A stretch of 22,907 bases of DNA from Chara braunii (GCA_003427395.1 BFEA01000281.1:459403-482309); one strand, 5' to 3'. Numbered from the stretch's first letter, positions 6,527 to 17,108 are shown. The notes: generated by a model from the letters alone, not told the origin. Made by a program: numbers and translations.

Positions 6527-8875
6527 GTCCCTTAAGTACATCTTTGCAAAATCCAGTCTTGCTCTTTCCATCTCGTAGGTACAGCGCCGTCTCCAGAGAG
6601 CCCAAAGAACTGCCCTGCGTCCTAACTTGAACATATTGATGGTGAATTCATCTAGCTCCTCTTCAGTCCAAGTTTCGCACAGCAGGGCTTTCCAGTCCCA
6701 CGGCCATGGGGATCGCGTCCCTAATTGGTCCCAGATTCTGTCCCACCATCTCCAAAGCCAGATTGCACCTGGGCACTAGAGAAATATGTGTTCGCTAGTC
6801 TCGGCCCTTTTCCGGGACGGGAAGGCATCCGCACACAGTCTGCACCAGGGCAGGGCTCTCCCCATTTGCTCGAGACGGGTTCTGTCTATGAGCCAGTCAT
6901 TAGTCGAAAGGCAACGGTGCTCTATTTGCCATTGCAGCGAGGCAATTTTTGCAGGTTTAACTTTGGCCATGTTGAACCATTTAATTCCTTTCAATTTACT
7001 TTTGCTTACATTTAAGTGTCTCATCCAGCGCTCCTCCACCCGGTCCCCCAGGTTGAATCTCGGTCTGAGGAGCCTATAGGACGCCTTAACCGTTAGGCTG
7101 TGCAGGGATTTCGTAAGGCTCCTACCCTTCCTTGTAGGAGTTGACCATGTCCACTCAGCTGGATCTAGGGCCAATTGGTGAATTGGGACGTGCGGGAGGA
7201 ATGGTATCGATTGTTGCTTTTCTTGAAGCACCCTGATTCTAAATAGCTCTTCTCGGCGATTTGTTATTGCCTCCTCCCGTTCTGTTGTCTGGATCTCATT
7301 GTTCAGATTCACCTGATAGAGGTTCATTTTCACAGTACCGTCAGTGTCCTGTTGCACAATTTTTCCAACAACACCTAGACGATCCTTGATTACCACCCAA
7401 TCTTTATCTTCCAGCGAGGGGCCTCTCCTAAGGATCCTCCACCAGTCGAGGGGGATTTTTCTATCAGGGCCTCAAGAGACTCCTCTAGCTTGTGACAGTA
7501 ACGCAATTTCTCTCTTAGCTGTCCTGGGCTGGCCCACTCTCCACTTGCTGTGTCCCATATATCTTTGACCCTGATTACCCCCCTCTTGACCCAACTGCGC
7601 CAGGGGGTGTCATCGCAATGAAGGGTTCGTCCGTGTGAGTCGACCACCCACCTGTTCCCGAAGAGGGGTTGCCGGGCCACCTCTTCCCATCTCTCTGGCG
7701 GGGTTTTGTCCGGTCGGGGCAAGCTCCTCCATACACGCAGCAGAGCCGGCCAGGAAGGGTCGTGTCTCAGGTCCGCCCTCACTGCTTGCCTGGGAGAGCA
7801 GGGGAGGGGGGCGTCGTGATGTGATCTTTTTTTAGGGATGGACCACTCTCTGTTTTCGAGCCACATCAGCGGATCACATTCTGTCGCTGTCTGTGGTGCC
7901 AGTCGAGCAATCTGTTCTAGGGCCAGCGCCTTCCACGAGACTCCCGGGCAGAACAAAAGTCTTTTGAGCCACTGCAGTGCTAAGGCCTTGGTTTGTATCG
8001 TGTGATCAATGATACCCAGCCCACCTCTCGATTTTGGTCGGATTATTGTTTGCCATGCCACCCTGCTGATGACGCCCTGATATTCATGATTCCCTCGCCA
8101 CAGGAAGACGGCTATTTGGCGTTGCAAAGGGCGGAGGGCATTTTTGTCTAATGCCCAGATTGCTGATTTATACCACAGGGTGACCAACACGACATTGTTG
8201 ATTAAGAGTGCACGCCCGAATAGGGATGTGTGCTTTCCTTGCCATTGTGTCATCTTTTCCAAGGGGGGCTTGGAGATCCATTCATTGTTGGCGGATGGTT
8301 TGCCTTCAGCGGACATTATGACCCCCAGCATCCTGAGGGGGGCTTCCGGGGGTAGCCATTTAATCTTGGGTTGTTCCGGGGGTCTCACTCCTTGGTGGTG
8401 TATCCACCACCCTTGGGTCTTGTTTCCCCAGTTCACCTTCATGTCTGACAGTCTACAAAAGAGGTCCATCATGTATTGGACACCGGCCATTGCCTCCTTC
8501 GATGCGTCCAGCATAAGGGTCAGGTCATCAGCAAAGAGGGAGCATACCGGAATCGCGTCTTGTGGTATTGAGGATACTTGGATTCTCTTGATGTCTTTGT
8601 GTGTTCTCAGGTTGGCCGCCAAGGCCTCCATTACAATGACAAAAAGGTAGGGGGCTATTGGATCCCCTTGTCTGACTGACCTTTGGAGTTCAATGGGTGG
8701 GGCTAGATTACCATTCACCATGACCCTAGTTGTACCGTTCTCGTGCATGATCCTTACCCACCGCCTGAAACACGGTCCAAAGTTGAGTTTTTCAAGGCAT
8801 TTCTCCAGGAACAACCAGTCCACATGGTCATATGTTTTTTCAAAGTCAATGAATATGATAGCCACATTGTGTTTA
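6425..8875 (-). pseudogene. LINE ORF2 relic: reverse transcriptase and zf-RVT
   Basis: The reading starts inside the RT domain because the element is 5'-truncated; endonuclease and RT fingers are missing. Visible RT landmarks in order are FIDFEKTYDHVDW (motif A), VRQGDPIAPYLF (motif B) and LFADDLTLML (motif C with FADD). The thumb region follows, with WALDKNALRPLQRQIAVFLW and RPKSRGGLGI. One base appears lost in the T-run at 7456-7460, shifting the frame. The next frame contains W...IEHRCLSTNDWLI, CRLC and EHIFL. A TAG at 6776-6778 interrupts the H-x4-C of the zinc site, probably replacing a single codon. The same frame continues to FQQVLLPTNRWSGPLGK and a TAA at 6425-6427. Apart from truncation, only these two lesions were seen, so it is fairly young. 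Confidence 0.9.
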
Positions 8876-8891
8876 GACTTTGTTCCTACTC
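8876..8891. repeat. Target-site duplication, right copy
   Basis: Identical to 5594-5609. On the minus strand it ends the transposase codons RSRNKV and abuts the truncated LINE RT. Confidence 0.9.
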
Positions 8892-9565
8892 CGCCTTTGG
8901 AAGTTCTGGAAACGTCCTTTGAGCACACCATTGCCCCACTCACTGCCAACACGAACAATCTTGAGCCTTGCATCAAATTCCGCTGTCCGCAAATATCTTG
9001 CCCTTTGCCCGTATGGTGTCACCAACCACGGGAGTGCAGCCTGAGGGTAGGCTACCTCCCCCAACAGGTAACCCCCAGGGACACCATTCACGTTCGCTAC
9101 GACAGGATAACGCTCCTTCTCCACGAATACCTTCCCAGCCGGTGCACACTGATATGAGCTAGAGTTTCTAAGTATCCTTGAGTCGTGGACTGTCCACGAG
9201 AAGCCTACATTCAGGTCTACAATGCACAGATCATGGTCGAACATGTAGATATGTGTGCAGTCCACGCACCCCCAGCAGTTCGAGAAACCTTTCTCTGCAT
9301 ATTAGTTCATAGATCGTCTCCGATCCTTGGCTAACCCAAACGTAATGTCGTTAGGGAAAGCTGCAGTTAATGCAGCGGCCACATCTTCAATTGCGCGCAA
9401 CCTGCTGGTTTATCCCATTCCATACCCCCAACTGCTATGACGGTGCGCATCCCCGCCAGCCCATCTATGAATAGCATTTGCTAGGATGTGGGCAGGGTGA
9501 AGTTGCCTTCTAAATGGGTTACCTACCGCTGCAGGTAAGGCCGGACAACATCCAACAACCGGTTG

Positions 9566-9606
9566 AACGTGCTGCCTTTTTTTTTTTTTTTTTTTTTTAA
9601 CGTGCT
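9566..9606 (-). mobile_element. Poly(A)-only insertion in the transposase relic
   Basis: A 22-nt T-run (9577-9598) is flanked by aacgtgct at 9566-9573 and 9599-9606. Skipping the run joins MKRS to TFNRLL, as expected for the transposase family, so the run is a clean insertion. The flanking duplication of about 8 bp is shorter than the 16 bp at the large LINE. Confidence 0.65.
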
Positions 9607-9931
9607 CCTTTTCATGTGAAGCAAGGAGAGGTAATGATCATCTTCCGCATCATCATGCACAGTCAAGTTCTCCCCGTACCCCCCTGCATGCTGCATCACC
9701 CACCACCCAGGGGATTCCCTCGGCAATAGCTCAGCACGTTGAGGGAGCAGGGCAAACAACGCTATATTAGAGAAGGTGCACAACTTCGTACCCAATGGCA
9801 TGCCTATTCTTCTCAATGCTAGACTGTGCGCCTTCCCCAGTCGAATGGTTTGACCCACTAACGCATCCAAACATCGCATGCTTTTCTCCATCATCATCAA
9901 AGCCAATAACAGAACTAGCAACTCCACATCC

Positions 9932-9934
<3 letters not shown>

Positions 9935-10007
<73 letters not shown>
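9935..10007. repeat. (CT)n microsatellite abutting the transposase start
   Basis: An uninterrupted dinucleotide array, (GA)n on the coding strand, ending one base from the ATG of the Harbinger transposase. Frames through it give only Arg-Glu or Ser-Leu repeats and are not genes. Confidence 0.95.
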
Positions 10008-10011
<4 letters not shown>

Positions 10012-10295
10012 ATCTGTATCTACTCTCAATCATATTTTACCATTGAATCGGAGCGTGTTTGTGATGGCACGACCCGCCGCTTCAATTCCTTGATATGATA
10101 TGCGACCTGATTCACAACTTTTAAGACCATATTTTCCAAAACGAAGTTGTGCCGCCGCGTGGGAGTCTTTGCTTCTTCCTTTCTAATATTTACGAAATTT
10201 TGTACGTTTTGGAGCATATGTGTTTTGGTTGATTTTATGAATATGAGACTCACACCTTGACACCTAAGATTCCATAAGGAGTAGATGTTTGTGCC

Positions 10296-10404
10296 TTGCT
10301 TTTCCACGCACAAGGCGCTACCACGACGCGATTTTCTTCATTCCAATCGGAATACAGAGATTGGAGATCAGCACGTTGAAGGTTGGTCACCAGAAAACTG
10401 GTTT
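10296..10404 (-). repeat. Dispersed repeat R1, copy 2
   Basis: Matches 1779-1887 with four differences. The minus frame is open with the same peptide (YSDWNEENRVVVAPCAWKS). Confidence 0.75.
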
Positions 10405-10470
10405 GCTGGCCAGAGAGAGTCGTGACCAACGCCCAGAGAATATGTCGACGAGGGCGCACCACTTCGTGTG

Positions 10471-10541
<71 letters not shown>

Positions 10542-10542
10542 N

Positions 10543-10617
<75 letters not shown>

Positions 10618-10909
10618 ATAGGAATATCTGAAAAAACTCTCACCCATATTTTACCATTTCTCCGAAATTTCCTGGTGATGGCACGACCCGCCGCTTCAAT
10701 TCCTTGATATGATATGCGACCTGATTCACAACTTTTAAGACCATATTTTCCAAAACGAAGTTGTGCCGCCGCGTGGGAGTCTTTGCTTCTTCCTTTCTAA
10801 TATTTACGAAATTTTGTACGTTTTGGAGCATATGTGTTTTGGTTGATTTTATGAATATGAGACTCACACCTTGACACCTAAGATTCCATAAGGAGTAGAT
10901 GTTTGTGCC

Positions 10910-11018
10910 TTGCTTTTCCACGCACAAGGCGCTACCACGACGCGATTTTCTTCATTCCAATCGGAATACAGAGATTGGAGATCAGCACGTTGAAGGTTGG
11001 TCACCAGAAAACTGGTTT
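10910..11018 (-). repeat. Dispersed repeat R1, copy 3
   Basis: Identical to copy 2, as part of the 614-bp-period duplication. Confidence 0.75.
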
Positions 11019-11084
11019 GCTGGCCAGAGAGAGTCGTGACCAACGCCCAGAGAATATGTCGACGAGGGCGCACCACTTCGTGTG

Positions 11085-11159
<75 letters not shown>

Positions 11160-11163
<4 letters not shown>

Positions 11164-12146
11164 GTAGCTCAGTGTGATGGGGCAGCCACCGTCGCTGTGG
11201 GTGTAGAGACACAACGTCCAATATGCAGCGGTGTGTGACTCATCTCATCACATAGCGATGGAAGTAAAACCCGCCAGCTTTTGCTAGGGGCCCAGGGACA
11301 CTGTGGGTGGGTGGTGCTATCTTCGGTGGCGGTTTGGTGTGTTCTTGGAGGGGGCTTGTGGACATGGAGTTCCTCCTTCTGAAAAACCGGAGGGGTTGTG
11401 GCGCTCCTACGGACCTCTCCGCAAGAGCATCAGTGGGTGGATCCAAGCCCGTTTGCTGCAAGGGGTCGACATTGAATCCTCATGCGCAGTTCACCTACAC
11501 TGCGATGATAGTGTCAGGGGACGCTTTCAACTAGCAAATCTACAGTGCAGACAACTACACAGCATAGGCATAGTGCACTTTGCCATGCTCTTGCGGGGAA
11601 GAGGATTAAGTGTACCCCGGCCGTAGCAGATCGACGGGGCACTCGCTCATGAAGTCAAGCCACAGACGCAGAACACGCCCGCCTGTGTGCGACACAGACC
11701 CACGATCCCGTCTTCAGTCATGGGCGCCGATGCACATCCGCGAACCATGCGACTGCCAGATGTGAAATCACAGACGAAGACGCCCTACTGCCACTTTCGT
11801 GAAGGCGCCCTTGTATCCGTTAGAGTCATGGGGGATCCAGCCGTTGCACGATGTAGGCCATGAGCCTAACGGATAGAAAGGTTTCCATTCCCCCAACTCT
11901 ATGGACCAACGAGAAAACGCAGTTTGCGCATTTCCTAAAACAAACAAAAGATGAAAACAATCCCGGTTAAACAGGTTTTCGTGCGCCGTTTGATTGAAAA
12001 CACCTAGCGCCGATGTCATTGAGAACGTCGCTTATCTATCCAATCTGAATGCTAATGAGACCTCGCTCCAGGATAGCAACCTTTAGTTGGAAAGGCTGGC
12101 AAGTATTCACAGCAGGAAAGCACACCCGACCAACCTTGCACTTTCA
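11160..12146. other. No gene recognised; expected 3' LTR side of the Ty3 element
   Basis: This is where the end of the integrase, a polypurine tract and the 3' LTR should lie. Compared by eye with 17699-18260 I found no LTR match. Open frames up to 107 codons have no motif. An inverted repeat lies at 11814-11875. Confidence 0.45.
11814..11875. repeat. Inverted repeat with 18-nt arms
   Basis: Left arm 11814-11831 (tatccgttagagtcatgg) and right arm 11858-11875 are complementary at 16 of 18 positions around a 26-nt loop. Confidence 0.7.
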
Positions 12147-13517
12147 GATCTCCTTCCAATCGACAAACTTTTCCTGATGACCATTCATAGACGGAGGGTC
12201 TTGCGATCGTCGGCCCGGGAAATCGTCGCTCTTAGCTGGTGTATATGTCGCCAGCTTGGAGGCGTGGAAAACCGGGTGGACCGGTAGATGCGGCGGAATG
12301 TCGATCACAAATGAGAGGCCATCGGGCTCATCGCCCGCGGCTGATGTTACGGTCCAAGGTTAAAACCACTTGGGAAGTAACTTGCGCGAGATGTCTTGTT
12401 CTAGCGCAAATTCTTCTGCGGAGACCCAAACCAGGTCACCGGCGCGGATGGGATATGGTACGCGACGCCAATTGGATTGTTGTTGCATGCGGTCTTGAGC
12501 CTTTTGCATGTTTATGCGGGCTTTAGCCAGCACGTCCCGGTACTTCCGAACAGAGGCGGGAGAGCAAGGGGCGTCAATGTCGGCAGCCCGTGGGAGGAGG
12601 AGATCAGCAAAGATGCGGCCTTGCCGGCCACCGTGGTGCAATTCGAAGGGAGTCACACCAATTGCCAGATGCAACGAAGTGTTGTAGGCGAACTCGATGT
12701 CGGGGAGGCGGTTAACCCAATCCTTTTGGTCCAGACGGATGAGCGTACGAAGCATCATTTAAGCGCTTTGATGTGCCCGCTCCGTTTGCCCATCCGTTTT
12801 TGGATGCCAAGCCGAACTCGGTTTCATTTTGGTGCCCAATTCCTGCATGAGAGAAGTCCAAAATGCCGACATGAAACGAGTCTCGAGGCCGCTAACAATG
12901 TCTTCCGGAACGCCGTGGCTGCAAATCGAGCTGGTGTGCAAAAGGCGTGCAAGCTCGGGAGCCATGACGTAGTATTTGCAAGGAAGAAATCGCGCGTATT
13001 TACTCAATCAGTCAATGACCTTGAGGATGCCGTCGTGCCCGGGGCGGTCGAGGGGAAACTGACCGATGACATTCGTAGCAATGAAGAGGTCGGGTTCTAG
13101 TGGGATAGGCAACGGGCGCAAATCGCCTTAGGAACTGCAATTGCGGGGCTTGCTTCGTCGGCAATCTTCGCAAGAGTTGCAATACCGAGTGACATCGGTA
13201 ATGAGGTCGGGCCACCCGAATCGTTGCCGAAGTCTTGCAACTGTTCAGTTGACTCCGAAATGTCCGGCGAGTCGTGAGTCGTGGTACTCGCCAAGGAGGT
13301 GAGTCCGAAGGCGGCGGTCTTGTGGGACACATTGTAGGTCCTTGCCTCGCGAATGGAGAAGCAAGTACACGTCGCCGATGTGATAATTGTTGGCCGGCGG
13401 GTGATCCGAAGATAGTTGCTCATATAGTGTGGCGAAATCCGGATCGGACTGGTAGCCCCGAATGACATGTCGCTGGAGTTTTCGTCGAATGTGAAGGCAT
13501 GATGTGTCATGGCGCAA
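12147..13517 (-). pseudogene. Ty3 integrase relic (zinc finger, core, C-terminal part)
   Basis: The zinc-binding N-terminus shows EYHDSRLAGHFGVN followed, after a TGA at 13245, by RYCNSCEDC (H2C2 type). The core follows: TNVIGQFPLDRPGHDGI, where the first catalytic Asp is apparently Asn, then SKYARFLP. The second catalytic site reads IVSGLETRF, where an Asp is expected before LET. The final Glu is kept in HPKTDGQTERA. The C-terminal part has PFELHHGG, MQKAQDRM, AGDLVWVS and HPVFHASKL. In-frame stops are at 13245, about 13130, about 13021, 12759 and 12360. The frame ends at a stop near 12147 with no chromodomain. Confidence 0.87.
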
Positions 13518-13529
13518 AGATCAGGTCTG

Positions 13530-14189
13530 CGCGAGAGTGCATTGGCTGCGCGATTGGAGAGGCCGGCGAGATGTTTCAATGTAAAGTCAAACTGGTTGAT
13601 GAAATACATTCATCGTCCAATAATGTTGTTCATTGTATCTTGCGTCTTGTACTAGGTCAATGGGTTGTTATCAGTGACCCATGTGAACCTACACGCCCAA
13701 GGAGAAGGGTCACTATCACTTGAGAGTCATCACGAACACGAGCAGCTCCTTCCTTGCATCATCAAGTGAGTTGATGGGAGGCACCTTGTGGCTGAAGTAC
13801 TCCACCGGATACCAGACGTCACCGTCATGTTGTTCCAAGACTGCCCCGATGCCACAGTCGGAGGCGTCGGTTGCCACTCTCGTTGGCAAGGTGGTGTCGT
13901 AGATGCTAAGGACAGGTGTCATGAGCATGACCGTCTTGAGTGCTTGGAGTGACCAGTGCGCTTCGTCGTCGAATGCGAATGGCACCTTTGGCAATTGTAG
14001 TCTCGTCAATGGTGCAACGATTCTTGGGTACCCGGTGATGAAGCGTTGGTATTAGCCTGCCAACCCCACGAATGAGCGAACGTTCGTGGTGTTGGTGGTT
14101 TCGGGCCATACGCGGATGACCTCAATCTTGTCCGCGACCGGACGGATGCCTTGCGGTGTCACATAATGGCCCAAGTATTCGAGTTTTTG
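13530..14189 (-). pseudogene. Ty3 RT connection and RNase H relic
   Basis: Continues from the RT after a TAG at 14190-14192. It holds LEYLGHYVTPQGIRPVADK and VRSFVGLAG, then an in-frame TAA (about 14053) and YQRFITGYPRI. The RNase H-like domain follows with VATDASDCGIGAVLEQ and PVEYFSHK. The frame closes with TGA at 13716-13718. A different frame supplies WVTDNNPLT and QFDFTLKHLAGLSNRAANAL with two further stops. The catalytic Asp in DASD and the later TDNN Asp are present. Confidence 0.85.
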
Positions 14190-15050
14190 CTACGCGAATT
14201 CATATTTGTCGCGGTTGGCTTTGTACTTAGCTTGTCGTAGCCGCTCCAAGACGGTTCGCAGGTGCTCCACATGTTCGTCCAAATTGCGGTTGTACACCAA
14301 AATTTCGTCGAGGTAGATGAGTATGAATCTATCCAGCATGTGTCGGAACTCTGTTGTCATAGCCACTTGGAACGTGGCCGGGGCATTCGTAAGGCCAAAG
14401 GGCATAACGAGCCATTCAAAATGCCCATATCGCGTCTTAAACGCGGTCTTGTAGCGGTCCTCCCGCCAGATCTCGAGTTGGTGATATCCCGATTTGAGGT
14501 CAAGCTTGGAGAAAAATTTAGCGCCGCCTAGCCGTTCAAGAAGGTCGTAGATGCACGGAACGAGGTCAGTGTTCTTGACGGTTTGCGCGTTGAGCTTGCG
14601 ATAATCGATGCACAACCGCAAGTCCTTGTTCTTCTTCCGGACGAAGAGAACAGGAGCGCCGTAGGGCGAAGAGCTAGGTCGAATCCAGCCTTTCTCAAGA
14701 AGGTCGTCGAGTTGTGCCAGTAGTACACTTAACTCTTCCTCGCTCATGCGGTAAATGCAACCACGCATAGGTATGGCCCTGGCCTCGAGAATGATCTCGT
14801 GGCGGATAAGCTGATCCGATACGACTCCGTGCGGTGCTTCGAAAACGTCGCGGTACGAGTCGAGAAGCTTGGTGATGCGTGGGTCCGTCGATGCATCCGT
14901 CGATGGGTTGTCATGGGGAGGGAGGGCGTGGAGAAAACACAAACCCATCTCCTCGACGTCATCCCGTGTAATGAAAGCTCGAATGCTTGCGGCCGATCGA
15001 AGGGTGAGGTGGAGACATTGTGCACAAGACGAGACATCCGTTCTGAGCAC
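14190..15050 (-). pseudogene. Ty3 reverse transcriptase relic
   Basis: The longest uninterrupted part of the element, 286 codons. Motifs in order: GWIRPSSSPYGAPVLFVRKK (residues about 121-140), LRLCIDYRKLN (about 145-154), KLDLKSGYHQ (about 182-191, catalytic Asp 184), MPFGLTNAPATFQ (about 216-228) and YLDEILVY (about 246-253). The conserved YxDD box therefore reads YLDE, with the second metal-binding Asp replaced by Glu, which normally abolishes polymerase activity. Its 5' end overlaps the protease frame at 14959-15050, marking a frameshift rather than a gene start. Confidence 0.93.
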
Positions 15051-15738
15051 GGATGTGAACGGTGCAGTGGTAGAAGTTCACCGGATGATCCTCGCTTTGC
15101 AGCCACGACATGCCCAAAATCATGTCGAACTTGGTGTCCAAAATGTCGAAGGACACGGCCTTGCTTGCATGTGGGGCGAAGTACACGGGGACATACTCAA
15201 TGCACCGGTCGATTGACTTGTGCGTGTGACCGTCGGCCAATGTGACTTGCATGGGCTGCGACTTCCTCCGAACGCGTGGCCCAAGGTCAGCGCATACCAT
15301 AAACTTTTGACTCATATAGTTGCGAGTAGTTCTCCAATCGATCAAAGCGTTGCGGATCGCTTCTCCGATCTGAATGCGTATGTACAGCAATGACGCGTCG
15401 TTGTTGTCGTACAGTTGTGTCTTGAACTCACGGTCGATCTTCGCAAGGTAGTTGCGAAGGTCAACAACCTCTACTCCGACATCCATCAACGGAGTTGATA
15501 CTGTAGTGTGCAAGTACTCCCGCAATTGTGCCATGAGCGAGTTGCAATGCAGTTTCGAGAATCGACCGATTGGGGGCATCCATTGGAAGTTCGCGATCGT
15601 TAAGGGGTTGAGTTCCTCAAGTCTTGACCATAGCGTTGAGTCCCCGACGAAAGTTGGCGGCGAAGTTGCCGAATCGGTTGCCGATGGTGATGAAACCGTG
15701 CATGCGGTGGAGTCTTGCAGGTGGAGTGGCTGGTCCAA
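14959..15738 (-). pseudogene. Ty3 aspartic protease region relic
   Basis: 259 codons. The N-terminal 120 residues are linker. The retropepsin-like core starts near residue 130 with NALIDWRTTRNYMSQKF, where family members have a D-[ST/C]-G-type catalytic triad; the Gly is gone. Later comes FDILDTKFDMILGMSWL, the usual second hydrophobic-Gly motif. A frameshift separates it from RT. The ATG at 15738 is probably not a true start. Confidence 0.8.
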
Positions 15739-15779
15739 CGAGGTGGAGTAGCCTCACCTCCCATGCGGCTCAGTTTCCC

Positions 15780-17108
15780 GAGCTAGTTCGAGGTCGAACA
15801 TCCTCCCTGCCTTGATCTTGGCATTCGGAGGTCTTGTGCTTGGTGCGGTTGCACCAATAGCAGCAGCCATACCGGCTGCGCCACTTGTATTCGGCCTTGG
15901 TCAAACTAAACTTGACCCATGGTATTGGCTATCCGTTTCTGGTCGGCGATCTTGTTTTCGCCTTCCCTTTTCCACGGGAGTTGTTGTTGCTTCGCGGCTG
16001 GACGGCGGCCACCTGATCTCCCTCACGTGATGCTGGATGGCTTCCGGGTCTTCCACAAAGTTATCCGGTTGGACTGCAGCGACGGACTGCAAACGCGAAC
16101 CAAATTTTTCTTTCCCCGCATAGGTTGGCTGCCACGCGGATTTCTCATTTGGAGCAGCCCGGTTGGTCTTTATGATCTCACGAGCCTTGTCGATGATTTC
16201 GGGTACGTTCGTGTACGTTTCACGATCATCGAGAGTGAGGCTCAAAGTGGCACACGACCGGTTGTAAAATTCCCGATGCAGATGCGAAAATGGTAAGTCG
16301 AGATCGGGTGTTGCCACGATCTTTTGCCATTCCGTGAGCCAGTCGCGTGTCGGAGTGTTGCCTTGAGTCATGGCGAAGAGGCGGGTTGATGACGAATGTC
16401 GGAGCGTCGTCAACAATGAAACGCTTCTTCCATTCCTTAGTCAGATCTTCCCAAGAGATCTTTTGGTGCAGGTTGGTGACCTGGACACCGTGGATGGTTG
16501 CCATGTGGCTGAGCCAGATCTGGCATCCGCCCTTGGCGAGGAACAGCGCCGAGATGTACAAGTGGTCGGGGACCCGATGAATCCGAAGCTCTGTCGTAAA
16601 GCCCTTCCACCAGGTGACTGGGTCCTGATGTGTATAGTCATCAAACTTTTCGATCCCAAACGTCGGCATACGTCGGCATCTTGTATTGCCGCGATGCCCC
16701 GGTGCCGTCATCGTTGTAGGGCGGATGCTGTATCAGCCTAACCTCGGTCTTCAAGGTGCCGAGCTGGTCGCTGATGGAAGCTGGTGCGGCGAAAGTGCTG
16801 ATGTCGCCGAGCATCGCGAGTACATGGTTCAGTTTTGCTCCAACTGCCGGGGTGAGGCTGCATTGCTCGGTTCATCAGCATCTGGTCTTGGTGCTGCTTG
16901 CTCCAAGTCCTGTACACGGGTATGAAGTGCCCGTGTGTCATCCTCGTGCATGGCCTTGTGGTTCTGCACTGCCTGTCGGAGATTCTGCAGTTCCTGGTGC
17001 TGTTTCTCTAACTCGGATCTGCGTGAGCTGATCTCGGATCCGCTTGCGGAACTCGGCAATGGACTCGCCGGCGAATTGGCCCGGCATGCCCAAAACTGAA
17101 ACCGTCAT
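15780..17108 (-). pseudogene. Ty3 gag relic with coiled coil and zinc knuckle
   Basis: The probable start is an ATG at 17108 (MTVSVLGMPGQFAGESIAEF). A helical segment follows in another frame (LEKQHQELQNLRQAV, residues spelled at 16829-17020). The capsid-like part is at 16226-16711: FDDYTHQDPVTWWKGF, HLYISALFLAKGG and WEDLTKEWKKRFI. The next frame, 15901-16416, has FAMTQGNTPTRDWL and EFYNRSC. The CCHC zinc knuckle CYWCNRTKHKTSEC is at 15821-15862 (C-x2-C-x4-H-x4-C). Gag would package the RNA in a cytoplasmic particle. At least three frameshifts break it. Confidence 0.85.

Larger units (their letters stand above)
5610..8875 (-). mobile_element. Composite LINE insertion within Harbinger
   Basis: A 5'-truncated non-LTR retrotransposon inserted in the minus orientation. 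It is bounded by identical 16-nt duplications and ends in a 27-nt poly(A) (T-run 5610-5636). Reading on the minus strand it contains: ORF2 from within RT to its stop (8875-6425), the hairpin-rich 3' end, an internal poly(A) (T-run 6387-6396), about 750 bp of extra sequence with an ORF1-like relic and a (CT)n array, and a second copy of the LINE terminal hairpin just before the final poly(A). That two LINE tails lie inside one duplication suggests 3' transduction or a tandem transcript. Nested insertion is possible but no inner duplication was found. Confidence 0.85.
8876..9933 (-). pseudogene. PIF/Harbinger transposase, N-terminal and central piece
   Basis: The start ATG at 9933 sits directly after a (GA)n array with a good context (AAATGG). 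The protein begins MDVELLVLLLALMMMEK. Further on come YGENLTVHDDAEDDHY and TFNRLLDVVRPYLQR, then a TAG at 9523-9525. After a frame change the sense continues with WAGGDAHRHSSWGYGMG, AIEDVAAALTAAFPN and GFSNCWGCVDCTHIYM, which carries the first catalytic Asp. These are followed by DLNVG, VHDSRILRNSS, GGYLLGEVAYPQ (second acidic site, Glu where Asp is usual), VTPYG and VLKGRF. The segment normally lying between the DCTH motif and VDLNVG seems deleted. Stops also occur near 9407 and 9308. A 22-nt T-run at 9577-9598 is an in-frame insertion. It is non-functional; the rest of the gene is at 5420-5609. Confidence 0.88.
10061..11159. repeat. Tandem duplication, 614-bp period, with (CT)n arrays
   Basis: 10061-10474 and 10675-11088 appear identical over about 414 bp. 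Each is followed by a (CT)n array (10474-10614 and 11088-11159). Sequence before each unit (gaatatctg...catattttaccat) is related but diverged. A single N interrupts the first array at 10542. Identity plus the N makes a false duplication from scaffolding as likely as a recent real one. Each unit contains repeat R1. Confidence 0.85.

Noticed and set aside
8144-9157. Plus-strand frames of 168 and 154 codons
   Set aside because: Antisense to the LINE reverse transcriptase and the Harbinger domain, where recognisable motifs are found.
9935-10060. Harbinger 5' terminal inverted repeat matching the 5407 palindrome
   Set aside because: No ggggtagggcgtt-like word is present upstream of the transposase start.
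9523-11238. Long frames made of Arg-Glu or Ser-Leu dipeptides
   Set aside because: They are translations of the (CT)n/(GA)n arrays in both strands and have no independent coding evidence.
12239-13100. Plus-strand frames of 95 and 207 codons over the integrase
   Set aside because: Antisense shadows of the Ty3 integrase, whose motifs are clear on the minus strand.
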